A DNA stretch of 48,820 nucleotides. It comes from Streptomyces geranii (GTDB lineage Bacteria; Actinomycetota; Actinomycetes; Streptomycetales; Streptomycetaceae). The position numbers and the translations under genes are program-made. This document shows, piece after piece, positions 23,179 to 31,977 of the stretch (positions are counted from its first letter, which is position 1; each line of letters begins with the position of its first letter). The notes beneath the pieces are model-generated. The model worked only from the letters and a program-made list of their open reading frames with translations, ran no database searches and was not told the DNA's origin. The DNA lies in contig NZ_PJME01000062.1 in the NCBI RefSeq assembly GCF_002954775.1, positions 1-48,820 of the forward strand. Reading direction: 5' to 3'.

Positions 23179-24603
23179 TCAGGCGACGCGGGGGTGGGCC
23201 CGGCCGCCGTGGCGGGCCGAGCCGATCAGGCCCTTGGCCGTGGTCAGCCAGCCCGTGGCGACGATCGCGGCGGCCACCCCGAGCCCCAGCTCGCCGACCA
23301 GCGGCAGCGCGATGCCGACCGCGCCGCCGAGCACCCAGGCCATCTGGAGCATCGTCTCCGAGCGGGCGAACGCGGAGGAGCGGACCAGCTCGGGCACGTC
23401 CCGCTGGATCAGCGCGTCCAGGGACAGCTTGGCGAGGGCCTGGCAGAACCCGGCGACCGCGGCGAGGCAGGCCACCAGGGCGGCGCCGAAGAAGATCGCG
23501 GCGACGATCGAAGCGCCGAGGACCACGGCGACGACCGTCACCACGATCAGCTCGGGCGCGCGTTGCTTCACGGCCGCTCCGACCGCCGTACCGAGCGCGT
23601 TGCCGACGCCCGCCGCGACGGCGACCATGCCGAGCGACCAGGCGGCGCTCTCGCCGGTCAGCGGATGCTCGCGCAGCAGGAAGGCGAGGAAGAAGGTGAG
23701 GAAGCCGGAGAGGCAGCGCAGGGCGGCGTTGGCGGCGAGGGCGTGCGTGACGGCCGTACCGACCGTGCGCAGGCCCGGGCGTTTTACGGGGTGCAGGTGC
23801 GGGCCGTGCAGATGGTCCGGGTCGGCGGCCAGCAGGGCCGTGTCCTCGCCCTTCGCCGAGTCCACCTTGGACGGGAGCGTGAAGGACAGGAACGTACCGG
23901 CGATGAAGATCACGAAGGCGCCGTAGAGCGGCCAGCGTGGGCCGAGGGCCTGGAGGCCGGCGCCGATGGGCGCGGCGATGCCGGTGGCCAGCAGGCCGCT
24001 TAGCGTGACCCGGGAATTGGCCTTGACCAGGGAGAAGCGGGGTGGGAGGAGGCGCGGGACGACCGCGCTGCGGACGACGCCGTACGCCTTCGAGGCGACC
24101 AGGACGCCCAGTGCGGCCGGGTACAGCTCGATGCTGCCGGTGGCGACCGCGCCCGCCAGGAGCAGGGCGAGGAGGGCGCGGGCGAGCATCGCGCCGGCCA
24201 TCGCGGCGCGGCGGCCGTGCGGGAGGCGGTCGAGGAGGGGGCCGATCACGGGGGCGAGGAGGGTGAAGGGCGCCATCGTGATGCCGAGATAGATGGCCAC
24301 GCGCCCGCGTGCCTCGTCGGTCGGGACGGAGAAGAAGACGGTGGAGGCGAGGGCGATGGTGATCATGACGTCGCCCGCGCCGTTCACCGCGTGCAGTTCG
24401 ATGAGCTTGCCGAGGCCCGACTCGCCCGCCCCGTGCGCGTGCGTCGCCTTGCGGATACCGCGCGCGGTGCCGGTCACCGGGAAGTGCAGGGCGCGGCCGA
24501 CCGAGCGCACGGACCCGTTCACCCGGTCCCGTACGCCACGCCGGTTGCTCCCCTGGACCCCACCGATCCCGGTGGCGCCGTGGGGCGACCTCTCGCTCGC
24601 CAC
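23179..24603 (-). CDS. MFS transporter
   Basis: A 474-residue major facilitator superfamily protein with about 12 hydrophobic segments, for example TIALASTVFFSV, GAMLARALLALLLAGAVA, AVWSLG-type helix VAAGVGNALGTAVGA and VTVVAVVLGASIVAAIFFGAAL. A signature-like loop GPLLDRLPHGRR follows segment 2. The N-terminal 70 residues (GSVRSVGRALHFPVTGTARG) are soluble and conserved in relatives. GTG 24603 is chosen: CACTAT lies six bases upstream, as in leaderless streptomycete genes, and the longer frame is only Pro/Arg-rich. Substrate unknown. It lies 95 bases upstream of the lipoprotein-mqnB-mqnD genes on the same strand. Confidence 0.85.
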   Translation of the reverse strand: MASERSPHGATGIGGVQGSNRRGVRDRVNGSVRSVGRALHFPVTGTARGIRKATHAHGAGESGLGKLIELHAVNGAGDVMITIALASTVFFSVPTDEARGRVAIYLGITMAPFTLLAPVIGPLLDRLPHGRRAAMAGAMLARALLALLLAGAVATGSIELYPAALGVLVASKAYGVVRSAVVPRLLPPRFSLVKANSRVTLSGLLATGIAAPIGAGLQALGPRWPLYGAFVIFIAGTFLSFTLPSKVDSAKGEDTALLAADPDHLHGPHLHPVKRPGLRTVGTAVTHALAANAALRCLSGFLTFFLAFLLREHPLTGESAAWSLGMVAVAAGVGNALGTAVGAAVKQRAPELIVVTVVAVVLGASIVAAIFFGAALVACLAAVAGFCQALAKLSLDALIQRDVPELVRSSAFARSETMLQMAWVLGGAVGIALPLVGELGLGVAAAIVATGWLTTAKGLIGSARHGGRAHPRVA

Positions 24604-25053
24604 CCCGCAATAGTGCCCCGAGAAGGCCGTACCTAGTGCCGTTACCGCGCGTATACCGTACGTATGGGGCCGAGTGGGGTGGGGGAGGGGAGGGGGAAGG
24701 GGCGTCGGGCGGGGTGTTTTCCGGCCATCGGGGGCTGGGAAGAGTGGCGGGAGAGGCGCGTCGGAACGGGGCCGTAGAGGGGGCGGAGTTGGCACAGTTG
24801 GATGTCGGTCGTCGCGAACCGTCCCGTCGGTGTGGGCCCCGGGCGCTGGAGAAGGTAGCGTGCGTAGCGCGCAGTGGCGGTTGTTCTCGGCCGCGCGCCT
24901 CTCGGCCATCCCGCAGAATGGATGACGTAGGTGCGCCCGAGCGCGATCGGGCGCGAACGTCGACGCGGTCCTCCGGTCCGCTCCGTTCGCAACCGTTCGC
25001 ACCCCGTCGGGACGGGCGCACTCGTGAGACGGCGTAGGAGAGAAGCGATACCT
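24604..25053. promoter_or_regulatory. 450-base divergent promoter region without a gene
   Basis: This stretch separates the leaderless MFS gene (leftwards) from the DUF3027 gene (rightwards). Open frames here have no recognisable sequence. The partly palindromic CGTATACCGTACGTATG at about 24650-24666 could be a regulator site. GTAGCGTGCGTAGCG at about 24856 could include a -10 box for the rightward gene. Confidence 0.4.
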
Positions 25054-26013
25054 GTGAGCGCAGCGACAACGCGAAGCCGCACCCCCGACCGCCTGTGCGC
25101 CGAGGCTGTCGACCTCGCCCTTTCAGCGGCGGAGGAGGCGGCGGCACCAGGCGTGGTGGGCGAACACTCCGGCCTGGTCTCCGAAGGGGACCGTGTCGTC
25201 ACGCACTTCTTCGAGTGCAAGGAGTTCGGCTACCGGGGCTGGCGCTGGGCGGTGACGGTCGCCCGGGCGTCCCGGGCCAAGCTGGTCACGCTGGACGAGG
25301 TGGTCCTGCTCCCCGGCCCCGACGCCCTCCAGGCCCCGGAGTGGGTGCCGTGGAGCGAGCGCCTGCGCCCCGGCGACATGGGCCCCGGGGACCTGCTGCC
25401 GACGGACGCGGAGGATCTGCGCCTGGAGCCGGGCTACTCGGGCGAGGACGAGCCCCTGCCGAACTCCGTGCTGGGCTCGGGGTCCGGGTCGGATTCGGTG
25501 GCGCTGGCCGCGGATCTGGCGGACGCCGAGGACGCGGACATCACGGCGGGCTCACCGGCCGACTTCACGGTCGTACCGGCGCGCGGTTCGATCGCGGCGG
25601 TGGCGGAGGAGCTGGGCATGCGCCGGGCGCGTGTCCTGTCCCGCTACGGCCTCCACAGCGCCGCCGACCGCTGGGAGGACGCCTACGGCCCCGCGACCCC
25701 GATGGCCCAGGCCGCGCCCGCGACCTGTGTGAGCTGCGGGTTCCTGGTGGCGATCGGCGGTTCGCTCGGACAGGCGTTCGGCGTGTGCACGAACGAGTTC
25801 GCTCCGGCGGACGGGCGTGTGGTGTCCCTGGCGTACGGCTGCGGGGGCCACTCGGAGGCGGCGATCATGCCGAAGCCGCCGGTCCCGCCGCCGCACGTGA
25901 TCGACGAGACGATCGTGGACCCGTTCCCGCTGCGGCCCGCCGCCGACTCCGGCTCGGTGTCGGTGGGCGGGGCGGACGCGGACGCGGCAGTGGCGGAGCT
26001 GGGGCACTCCTAG
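25054..26013 (+). CDS. DUF3027 protein
   Basis: A 319-residue protein of the actinobacterial DUF3027 family. Conserved sequence includes GDRVVTHFFECKEFGYRGWRW and VTLDEVVLLPGPDAL near the start, and ARVLSRYGLHSAADRWEDAYGP and CVSCGF-type Cys pair later (two Cys in CVSCGF, one in GVCTNEF and one in YGCGGHSE), which may bind zinc. An acidic low-complexity section lies at about 125-170. GTG 25054 follows GGAGAGAAG by eight bases. No experimental role is known to me. A strong terminator overlaps its TAG stop. Confidence 0.85.
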   Translation: MSAATTRSRTPDRLCAEAVDLALSAAEEAAAPGVVGEHSGLVSEGDRVVTHFFECKEFGYRGWRWAVTVARASRAKLVTLDEVVLLPGPDALQAPEWVPWSERLRPGDMGPGDLLPTDAEDLRLEPGYSGEDEPLPNSVLGSGSGSDSVALAADLADAEDADITAGSPADFTVVPARGSIAAVAEELGMRRARVLSRYGLHSAADRWEDAYGPATPMAQAAPATCVSCGFLVAIGGSLGQAFGVCTNEFAPADGRVVSLAYGCGGHSEAAIMPKPPVPPPHVIDETIVDPFPLRPAADSGSVSVGGADADAAVAELGHS

Positions 26014-26055
26014 GGGCCTGCGCCCCTAGGGGCAGGGGCCTACACCCCTAGGGGC
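26009..26055. terminator. Bidirectional terminator built from CCCCTAGGGG units
   Basis: CCTAGGGGC-CTGC-GCCCCTAGG (26009-26030) is a 9-bp perfect stem that includes the TAG stop of the DUF3027 gene. The self-complementary CCCCTAGGGG recurs at 26023-26032 and 26046-26055, and its last copy overlaps the end of the convergent membrane protein gene. Confidence 0.75.
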
Positions 26056-26456
26056 GCGGTCGCCGGGGGCGGCGGTCGGTGGCCCTGCTTCAGGGCGGTG
26101 ATCACGGCGGCGACGGCGGTGATCGCCGCCAGGCTGCCCAGCATGATCATTCCCACGCCGATCACGTAGAGGCCGCTGCTGTCGTCCGACCAGTCGTAGA
26201 AGGCGGCGGCGGTCAGACCGGCCGTGACGCCGGGCAGGGCGGCGAAGTGGCGGCGGGACGCGGCCCAGTACACCGGCGCCAGCAGGGTCAGCACCAGGCC
26301 GATCACCTGCCAGGCCGCGTACGGTCCGGTCGTCGAACCGTCGGCGTGCACATCACGTTGCTGGTCCCAGCCCAGCCAGGCGGCCCACATCGCCGATGAG
26401 ACCAGGGCCAGCAGGAGGGCGGCGGACAGCCGGCGGAGGACTTCTCGTTGTCGCAT
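26040..26456 (-). CDS. Small membrane protein, about four membrane segments
   Basis: A 138-residue integral membrane protein. Segments: about 8-30 (LSAALLLALVSSAMWAAWLGW), about 48-66 (WQVIGLVLTLLAPVYWAA), about 73-88, and about 96-120 (YVIGVGMIMLGSLAAITAVAAVITAL). A Pro-rich tail (PPPPATAPLGV) ends the protein; its last codons and stop lie in the shared terminator. I recognise no family. No convincing Shine-Dalgarno sequence precedes ATG 26456. Confidence 0.65.
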   Translation of the reverse strand: MRQREVLRRLSAALLLALVSSAMWAAWLGWDQQRDVHADGSTTGPYAAWQVIGLVLTLLAPVYWAASRRHFAALPGVTAGLTAAAFYDWSDDSSGLYVIGVGMIMLGSLAAITAVAAVITALKQGHRPPPPATAPLGV

Positions 26457-26582
26457 GCCCCAAGAATCCCGGCCCGCGCGGGGACCGGACAGAGCGCAAG
26501 TACTCAGCTGGGCCTGGGTACTTCTCTCGTACGGCTCGGCACTCGTACGGCTCTGCCGGTGCCCGCGTGCGACGGGTACGGG

Positions 26583-27470
26583 CTATTTCTTGGTGCTGTC
26601 CACGATGACCGGCGTCCCGTTCGCGTCCGTGCCGCACGGCACCGCGTACACCGCGTTGTACTTGGCGGCTTCCTTGTAGGCCTCCAGGCACTGGTTGTAC
26701 AGCACCTTGTCGCTCAGCGACTTCGCGAGGATCTCGTTGGCGCGGGCGATGCCCTCCGCCTCGATCCGCTTGCGCTCGGCCTCCGCCTTGGCCGTACGCG
26801 CCGCCTCGACGGCCCGCTCGGTGTCCTGCTCCTGCTGGATCTTCTTGTCGATCTGCTCCTGCAGCTTGTCCGACGGCTTCACATTGCGCAGATTGACGAT
26901 CGTGATGTCGATCCCGCGCGGTGCCAGTCGCTCCTTGACGAGGGCGGCGACCTCGGAGCCGATCTGCTCGCGGGCGGAGGCGTAGCCCTCCTCGCTGGTG
27001 TGCTTCGCGAAGACGTTACGGATGATCTCGCGGCTGTCCGGTACCACCAGCCGCTCCTCGACGGCCTCCTCACTGCCCGCGAGCCGGTACAGCTCGACCG
27101 CCTTGGCGGGTACGACGGACCACTTGATGGTGAATTCCGCGTACAGCACTCCGCCCTGCGAGGAGCGGACCTCGACCACGTCCTTGCCATAGAAGTTGAG
27201 GTCCACGGGACGCGTCGAGAAGGAGGTGACGTCGGTGAACGGGGACTTGAACTGGATGCCGGAGTTCAGCGGCTTCCCGATCTTCCCGAAGGTCACGGGT
27301 ACCCCGACCTCGTAGGCGCGCACGACATGGACGCACGCGAAGATCCCGGCCAGCACGGCGGCGACGGCGCTGAGCGCCGCCCCGATCTTCCAGCCCCCGG
27401 CGTCCTGGCTGCGGCCGACGAAGAAGAGCACGACTGCCGCTATGAGCAGCAGGATGGACAGCACGAACAC
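26583..27470 (-). CDS. SPFH/prohibitin-like membrane protein
   Basis: A 295-residue band-7 (SPFH) protein. Two N-terminal membrane segments (VLSILLLIAAVVLFFVG and AALSAVAAVLAGIFACVHVV) anchor it. The SPFH domain follows (residues about 50-200: YEVGVPVTFGKIGKPLNSGI, then VPDSREIIRNVFAKHTSEEG and VKERLAPRGIDITIVNLRN). A charged coiled coil comes next (about 200-260, KIQQEQDTERAVEAARTAKA). Such proteins form large rings that organise membrane zones and membrane proteases. Start GTG 27470 has GGGGGG five bases upstream; GTG 27464 is possible. It is divergent from the sacsin/Hsp90-like gene. Confidence 0.88.
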   Translation of the reverse strand: MFVLSILLLIAAVVLFFVGRSQDAGGWKIGAALSAVAAVLAGIFACVHVVRAYEVGVPVTFGKIGKPLNSGIQFKSPFTDVTSFSTRPVDLNFYGKDVVEVRSSQGGVLYAEFTIKWSVVPAKAVELYRLAGSEEAVEERLVVPDSREIIRNVFAKHTSEEGYASAREQIGSEVAALVKERLAPRGIDITIVNLRNVKPSDKLQEQIDKKIQQEQDTERAVEAARTAKAEAERKRIEAEGIARANEILAKSLSDKVLYNQCLEAYKEAAKYNAVYAVPCGTDANGTPVIVDSTKK

Positions 27471-27702
27471 GAAAACCCCCCTGAGTGACAGCTACCTGAC
27501 AACTGGTACCTGGTATCTGGTACGTGACGTCGGGTGCCCGGTGTCCGGTTGCGGGTACAGGCACCGGATTCATGGATCCGCGCCGCCCCGGGCGTGATCC
27601 GGAGGGAATGGCAAGGGGCGCCTGTTTCGGGCTCGGGTGGGCGGGGGCCCTGTCCGGCGCGCGGTACCTTCTTGCTCACGCCGATGAGGAGAGTGAACGT
27701 AC
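27471..27702. promoter_or_regulatory. Divergent promoter region between the SPFH and sacsin-like genes
   Basis: No gene in this 232-base gap. CTGGTA occurs three times in 20 bases (about 27499-27519, CTGGTACCTGGTATCTGGTA), just upstream of the SPFH gene, and could be regulator sites. TACCTT at 27665-27670 is a possible -10 box for the rightward gene. Confidence 0.4.
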
Positions 27703-30700
27703 GTGAGCAAGTTCGTGCGACCGGCAGCTGAGGGCGCGGACCCTTTCGGTACGGCCCGCCTGCGGCGGGGGGTTCTGGACGCGTGGGCCACCAGCCCCGC
27801 CAGGTTCCGTGAGGACGCCAACGCCGAGGAGGATCTCGTCCTCGGCGGGTACCGGGACCGGCTCGTCGTCGAGCTGGCCCAGAACGCCGCCGACGCCGCG
27901 GCCAGGGCAGGCGTGCCGGGCAGGCTCCGGCTGACTCTCCGCGAGGGCGTCCTCGTCGCCGCCAACACCGGGGCCCCGCTGGACGCCACCGGTGTGGAGT
28001 CCCTCTCCACGTTGCGCGCCTCCGCCAAGCGCGAGGCCCAGGACGGCAAGGAGAGCACTGGCGCCGTCGGGCGGTTCGGCGTCGGGTTCGCCGCCGTGCT
28101 CGCCGTGAGCGACGAGCCCGCCGTCGTCGGGCGGCACGGGGGTGTGCGGTGGGCGCTCGCCGAGGCCCGCGAACTGGCCGCCGAGACCGCCAGGCACAGC
28201 CCCGGTCTCGGTGACGAGATCCGCCGCCGCGACGGCCATGTGCCCCTGCTCCGGCTGCCGTTCGCCGCCGAGGGCACCGCCCCGGACCCGTACGACACCG
28301 CCGTCATCCTCCCGCTGCGCGACACCGCCGCCGAGGCTCTCGCCGAGCGGCTGCTGAGCGGTGTGGACGATGCGCTGCTCCTGACGCTGCCTGGGCTCGA
28401 AGAGGTCGTCATCGAGGTGGGGGAGCAGGCTCCGCGTACCTTGCGGCGGCTGCTCGACGGTGCCCTCACCCTCGTCGAGGACTCCCGGGACGGTACGAGC
28501 CGCTGGCGTACCGTCTCCGCCCACGGGCCCCTGGAAGCCGCCCTGTTGGCCGGGCGGCCGGTCGAGGAGCGGCTGCGTCCGCACTGGTCGGTCACCTGGG
28601 CCGTGCCCGTCGACGCCGACGGGGCTCCCGTGCCGCCCCGGACCAGCCCCGTCGTGCACGCGCCCACACCGAGCGACGAACCGCTGGGCGTACCGGCGCT
28701 GCTCATCGCCTCGCTGCCGCTGGACACCGCCCGCCGGCATGCCGCGCCGGGCCCGCTCACCGACTTCCTGGTCCAGCGTGCCGCCGACGCGTACGCCGAA
28801 CTCCTCGCCGACTGGCGCCCGGTGAGCGAGGGCGTCATCGCGCTCGTGCCCGGTTCGCTCGGCAAGGGCGAGCTGGACGGGCAGCTGCGGCACGCGATCC
28901 TCGAAAGGCTGCCGCGAACCGCCTTCCTGCCGCCCGCACTTGACCCGGGCGACGACGAGGAGCTGCCCTCCGCACTCCGCCCCCGCGACGCCGAGGTCGT
29001 CGAGGGCGCCGGGGCGGAGACGGTCCGCGTCCTCGCCGAGGTGCTGCCGACGCTGCTGCCCGGCGGGCTCGAACGCCGGGTGGAGCTGCGGACGTTGGGC
29101 GTGGCCCGGGTCCCGCTGACCGACGCCGTGGACCGGCTCGCGGGCCTGGAGAAGGCACCCGAGTGGTGGCACCGGCTGTACGACAGCCTGGCGGGCGTCG
29201 ACCCCGACCGGCTGACCGGGCTGCCGGTACCGCTGGCCGACGGGCGTACGACGATCGGCCCCCGGCAGGTCCTGCTGCCCATCGGCGGGGAGACGCACGG
29301 GGCTGCTGGTGGTGAGGGGCAGGGGGCCGCCGCCCCCGAGACGCTCGCCCGGCTCGGTCTCAAGGTCGCCCACCCGGACGCCGCGCACCCCCTGCTGGAG
29401 AAGCTGGGCGCCCTCCCGGCCACCCCGCGAGCCGTCCTCACGACTCCGCAGGTACGGGCCGCCGTCGCCGCCTCCCTCGACGAGGACGCCGCCGCGATGG
29501 CGTGGGACGACGAAGACGCCCCGGACGCCGAGGAGTTGGCCGACACGGTCCTGGCCCTCGTCCGGGACGCGGGCCTCGAACCCGGCGACGAGCCCTGGCT
29601 GGGCGCCCTCGCCCTCCCCGACGAGGACGGCGAACTGGCCCCCGCCGGTGAACTGGTGCTGCCCGGCAGCCCGTTCGCCGAGGTGATCAGGGAGGGCGAA
29701 CTGGCGTCGGTGGACGGAGAGTTGGCGGACCGATGGGGCGAGCAGCCGCTGGCCGCCTGCGGTGTCCTGGCGAACTTCGCGTTGGTCCGCGCCACCGACG
29801 TGGTCCTCGACCCGGACGAACTGGAACCCAGGGACAGCGACTTCGCCGAACCCGACGACGCCGGTCTGCTGGACGCCGTGGACGTCTGGAGCGAGGACAT
29901 CCTCGACCGCTTCCCGGACTCCCCGGTGCCGCCGGTCGCCACGGAACTGGTCGCAGTACGGGACCTGGACCTGGTGGACGAGGACCGCTGGCCCCAGGCC
30001 CTGGCCCTGCTGGCCCGGCCGCCGCTGCGGGACGCGATCGTCCAGCCGGTCCGCGTCCTGCTGCCCGACGGCACGCACGAACTCGTACGCCCGTACACGG
30101 CTTGGTGGTTGCGCGGAAACCCGGTGCTGGACGGGAGGCGTCCCGCCGGTCTCCTGGCAGCCGGCGGCGACCCGCTCCTCCGGGGCCTGTACGAGGAGGC
30201 CGACGCCACCGGCTTCGACGACGAGCAGGTGCTGCGGGCGCTGGGCGTACGGACGTCGGTGGCAGCCCTCCTCGACGAGCCGGGCGGCGCGGCCGAGCTG
30301 CTGGACCGCCTCGCGGACCCCGACCGTGAGGTGAGCGGGGTCCAACTGCACGCCCTCTACGGGGCGTTGGCCGACCTCGACCCCGAACAGGTCACGCTGC
30401 CGGACGACTTGCGGGCGGTGGTCGACGGTCACGTGGAGGTGGTGGACGCGGCCGACGCGGTCGTCGTCGACTCACCCGACCTGCTGCCCTTCACAGCGGG
30501 CGTCCCGCTGCTCCCCGTACGCCCGGCGCGGGCGGCCGAACTGGCGGAACTGTTCCAGGTACGGCGGCTCAGCGAGTCGGTGACGGGCGAGGTGACGTCG
30601 GAGGGCGCGGAGCACGACGTACCGGAGTCGGTACGGGTCCTGCTGGGCCCGGGGACACCGGCGACGTACGTCGAGCACGAGGAGCTTGTCGTGGACGGGG

Positions 30701-30876
30701 TCGAACTGGACTGGCGCCGGACCCGGGACGGGCTGGTGCACGCCTCGACGGTGGAGGGCGTCGCGGCGGGGCTCGCCTGGGCGGCGGGGCAGTGGCCGCG
30801 GCGGTTCGAGGTGGCGGCGCTGCTGGAGGATCCTTCGCGGACTACGGAGCTGGCGCGGGATCGGTGGTTCGACTGA
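27703..30876 (+). CDS. Sacsin/Hsp90-like GHKL ATPase, large cytoplasmic protein
   Basis: A 1057-residue protein with a sacsin-type, Hsp90-related ATP-binding domain at its N-terminus. The N-box is VVELAQNAADAAARAG (catalytic-region Glu and Asn plus the Asp that contacts adenine). The second motif is ANTGAPLDATGVESLSTLRAS and the third GAVGRFGVGFAAVLAVSD (GxFGxGF). The following 800 residues are acidic, Leu/Asp-rich and contain no domain I can name. Streptomycete relatives are often labelled molecular chaperone Hsp90, though they lack the standard Hsp90 middle and C-terminal domains. GTG 27703 follows GAGGAG by about ten bases. The gene stands alone and its function is not established. Confidence 0.85.
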   Translation: MSKFVRPAAEGADPFGTARLRRGVLDAWATSPARFREDANAEEDLVLGGYRDRLVVELAQNAADAAARAGVPGRLRLTLREGVLVAANTGAPLDATGVESLSTLRASAKREAQDGKESTGAVGRFGVGFAAVLAVSDEPAVVGRHGGVRWALAEARELAAETARHSPGLGDEIRRRDGHVPLLRLPFAAEGTAPDPYDTAVILPLRDTAAEALAERLLSGVDDALLLTLPGLEEVVIEVGEQAPRTLRRLLDGALTLVEDSRDGTSRWRTVSAHGPLEAALLAGRPVEERLRPHWSVTWAVPVDADGAPVPPRTSPVVHAPTPSDEPLGVPALLIASLPLDTARRHAAPGPLTDFLVQRAADAYAELLADWRPVSEGVIALVPGSLGKGELDGQLRHAILERLPRTAFLPPALDPGDDEELPSALRPRDAEVVEGAGAETVRVLAEVLPTLLPGGLERRVELRTLGVARVPLTDAVDRLAGLEKAPEWWHRLYDSLAGVDPDRLTGLPVPLADGRTTIGPRQVLLPIGGETHGAAGGEGQGAAAPETLARLGLKVAHPDAAHPLLEKLGALPATPRAVLTTPQVRAAVAASLDEDAAAMAWDDEDAPDAEELADTVLALVRDAGLEPGDEPWLGALALPDEDGELAPAGELVLPGSPFAEVIREGELASVDGELADRWGEQPLAACGVLANFALVRATDVVLDPDELEPRDSDFAEPDDAGLLDAVDVWSEDILDRFPDSPVPPVATELVAVRDLDLVDEDRWPQALALLARPPLRDAIVQPVRVLLPDGTHELVRPYTAWWLRGNPVLDGRRPAGLLAAGGDPLLRGLYEEADATGFDDEQVLRALGVRTSVAALLDEPGGAAELLDRLADPDREVSGVQLHALYGALADLDPEQVTLPDDLRAVVDGHVEVVDAADAVVVDSPDLLPFTAGVPLLPVRPARAAELAELFQVRRLSESVTGEVTSEGAEHDVPESVRVLLGPGTPATYVEHEELVVDGVELDWRRTRDGLVHASTVEGVAAGLAWAAGQWPRRFEVAALLEDPSRTTELARDRWFD

Positions 30877-30947
30877 GGTGAGGAGGGACGGGAGGGCAAA
30901 GCGGGCTCAAAATTTGCATGCTCTCCGCAAACTTCCGCAACTTCCGT

Positions 30948-30976
30948 ACAACCATTCCCATCCGTCACGGATCTGA
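30948..30976 (+). promoter_or_regulatory. Probable ECF-sigma promoter of secreted paralog 1
   Basis: ACAACC at 30948-30953, then 17 bases, then ATCTGA at 30971-30976. The same pair with the same 17-base spacing lies upstream of both other paralogs. AAC-type -35 boxes are typical of ECF sigma factors. It lies 115 bases before the start codon, more than twice as far as in the other two copies. Confidence 0.6.
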
Positions 30977-31040
30977 GCGGGCGAGTCAACAGACTCCAAG
31001 ATCATTGGGTCCGGGTGCGACCACGATCCGTGACGGATGG
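30958..31040. promoter_or_regulatory. 16-bp perfect inverted repeat at the paralog 1 promoter
   Basis: CCATCCGTCACGGATC (30958-30973) overlaps the promoter spacer and -10. Its exact complement GATCCGTGACGGATGG lies at 31025-31040. Each arm is itself nearly palindromic (ATCCGT-n-ACGGAT). This arrangement suggests two binding sites for a dimeric regulator with 51 bases between them. Confidence 0.55.
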
Positions 31041-31091
31041 ATTCCGTACGGACGGCCACCGCCGGACCCCTTTCTCCACTTGGGGAAACGC

Positions 31092-31886
31092 ATGCGCATA
31101 CGTGCCACCGTGGCCGCCGTCTCCGGCGCCCTGGCCCTTTCCGCCCTTGCCGTGCCCGCCGCGCACGCCGCCGCGGCGCCCGACGTCACCTTCACCAAGG
31201 TGACGATCAACAACGGCAAGCCGATCGTCGCCCGCGCGGCGGCCACGACCTCCGTGCCGGTGACGTACACCTTCAAGCACGCCGCCGGGCTGGACATCAG
31301 CTCGGACAAGCTCCTCACCGGTCCGGCCCTCTACGTCGGCGCCGGCCTCAACGTGGACAGCGTCCGCCTGATCGGCGACGAGCCGGGCACCTGCACGGCC
31401 ACCTCGTCCACCACCGCCAGCTGCAAGGGCTTCATCGACCTGCACGCGGGTGGCGACGAGGCCAACCTCCGCAACACCGACGCCCGTACGTGGAAGGTGG
31501 GCGCCATCGCCATCACGGACGCCGACGACGTCAAGATCCAGAACGGCCTCGGCACCACCCAGGTCAAGTTCCACTCGAAGCTCAACACGGACGCCACCCC
31601 GGAGCCGGTCAGCAAGGGCGCGACCATCACGGTCAAGGGCACGCTGACCCGCGCCAACTGGGACACCGGCAAGTACACGGGCTACGTCAACGCCCCGGTG
31701 ACCCTCCAGTTCAAGAAGAAGGGCGCCACCGCCTTCACCACCGTCAAGACGGTCAAGGCGGGCGCGGCCGGTGCCCTCAAGACGACGGTCAAGGCGACGG
31801 TCGACGGTACCTACCGGTTCGCGTTCGCGGGGTCGGCTACGACTGCGCCTATCAATGCGGTCGGGGATGTCATCGACGTGAAGTAG
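31092..31886 (+). CDS. Secreted protein, paralog 1 of 3
   Basis: A 264-residue secreted protein beginning with signal peptide MRIRATVAAVSGALALSALA and a cleavage site near PAAHA-A. The mature part has an N-terminal domain with a likely disulfide (CTATSSTTASC) and a C-terminal Ig-like beta domain opening with TPEPVSKGATITVKGTLTRA and ending VGDVIDVK. The same layout occurs in streptomycete secreted proteins sometimes labelled calcium-binding, but I see no calcium motif. Paralogs 2 and 3 are at 39283 and 40252. GGGGAA about six bases before the ATG is the ribosome-binding site. A very strong terminator follows. Confidence 0.85.
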   Translation: MRIRATVAAVSGALALSALAVPAAHAAAAPDVTFTKVTINNGKPIVARAAATTSVPVTYTFKHAAGLDISSDKLLTGPALYVGAGLNVDSVRLIGDEPGTCTATSSTTASCKGFIDLHAGGDEANLRNTDARTWKVGAIAITDADDVKIQNGLGTTQVKFHSKLNTDATPEPVSKGATITVKGTLTRANWDTGKYTGYVNAPVTLQFKKKGATAFTTVKTVKAGAAGALKTTVKATVDGTYRFAFAGSATTAPINAVGDVIDVK

Positions 31887-31921
31887 GCCGGGCGGCCGGT
31901 ACGGCCCGCAAGGTTCGACGG

Positions 31922-31962
31922 CGAAGGCCGGTGCCGCCCAGCCAGGGCGGCACCGGCCTTCG
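31922..31962. terminator. Very strong bidirectional hairpin terminator (18-bp stem)
   Basis: CGAAGGCCGGTGCCGCCC pairs perfectly with GGGCGGCACCGGCCTTCG around loop AGCCA. It lies between the converging paralog 1 gene (ends 31886) and the DUF7683-like gene (ends 31978). Confidence 0.9.
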
Positions 31963-31977
31963 TACTTCGCATTCTGG

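Noticed and set aside
27570..30432. Two long minus-strand frames opposite the sacsin-like gene
   Set aside because: Ser/Arg/Pro-rich translations without motifs; the GHKL motifs are on the plus strand.
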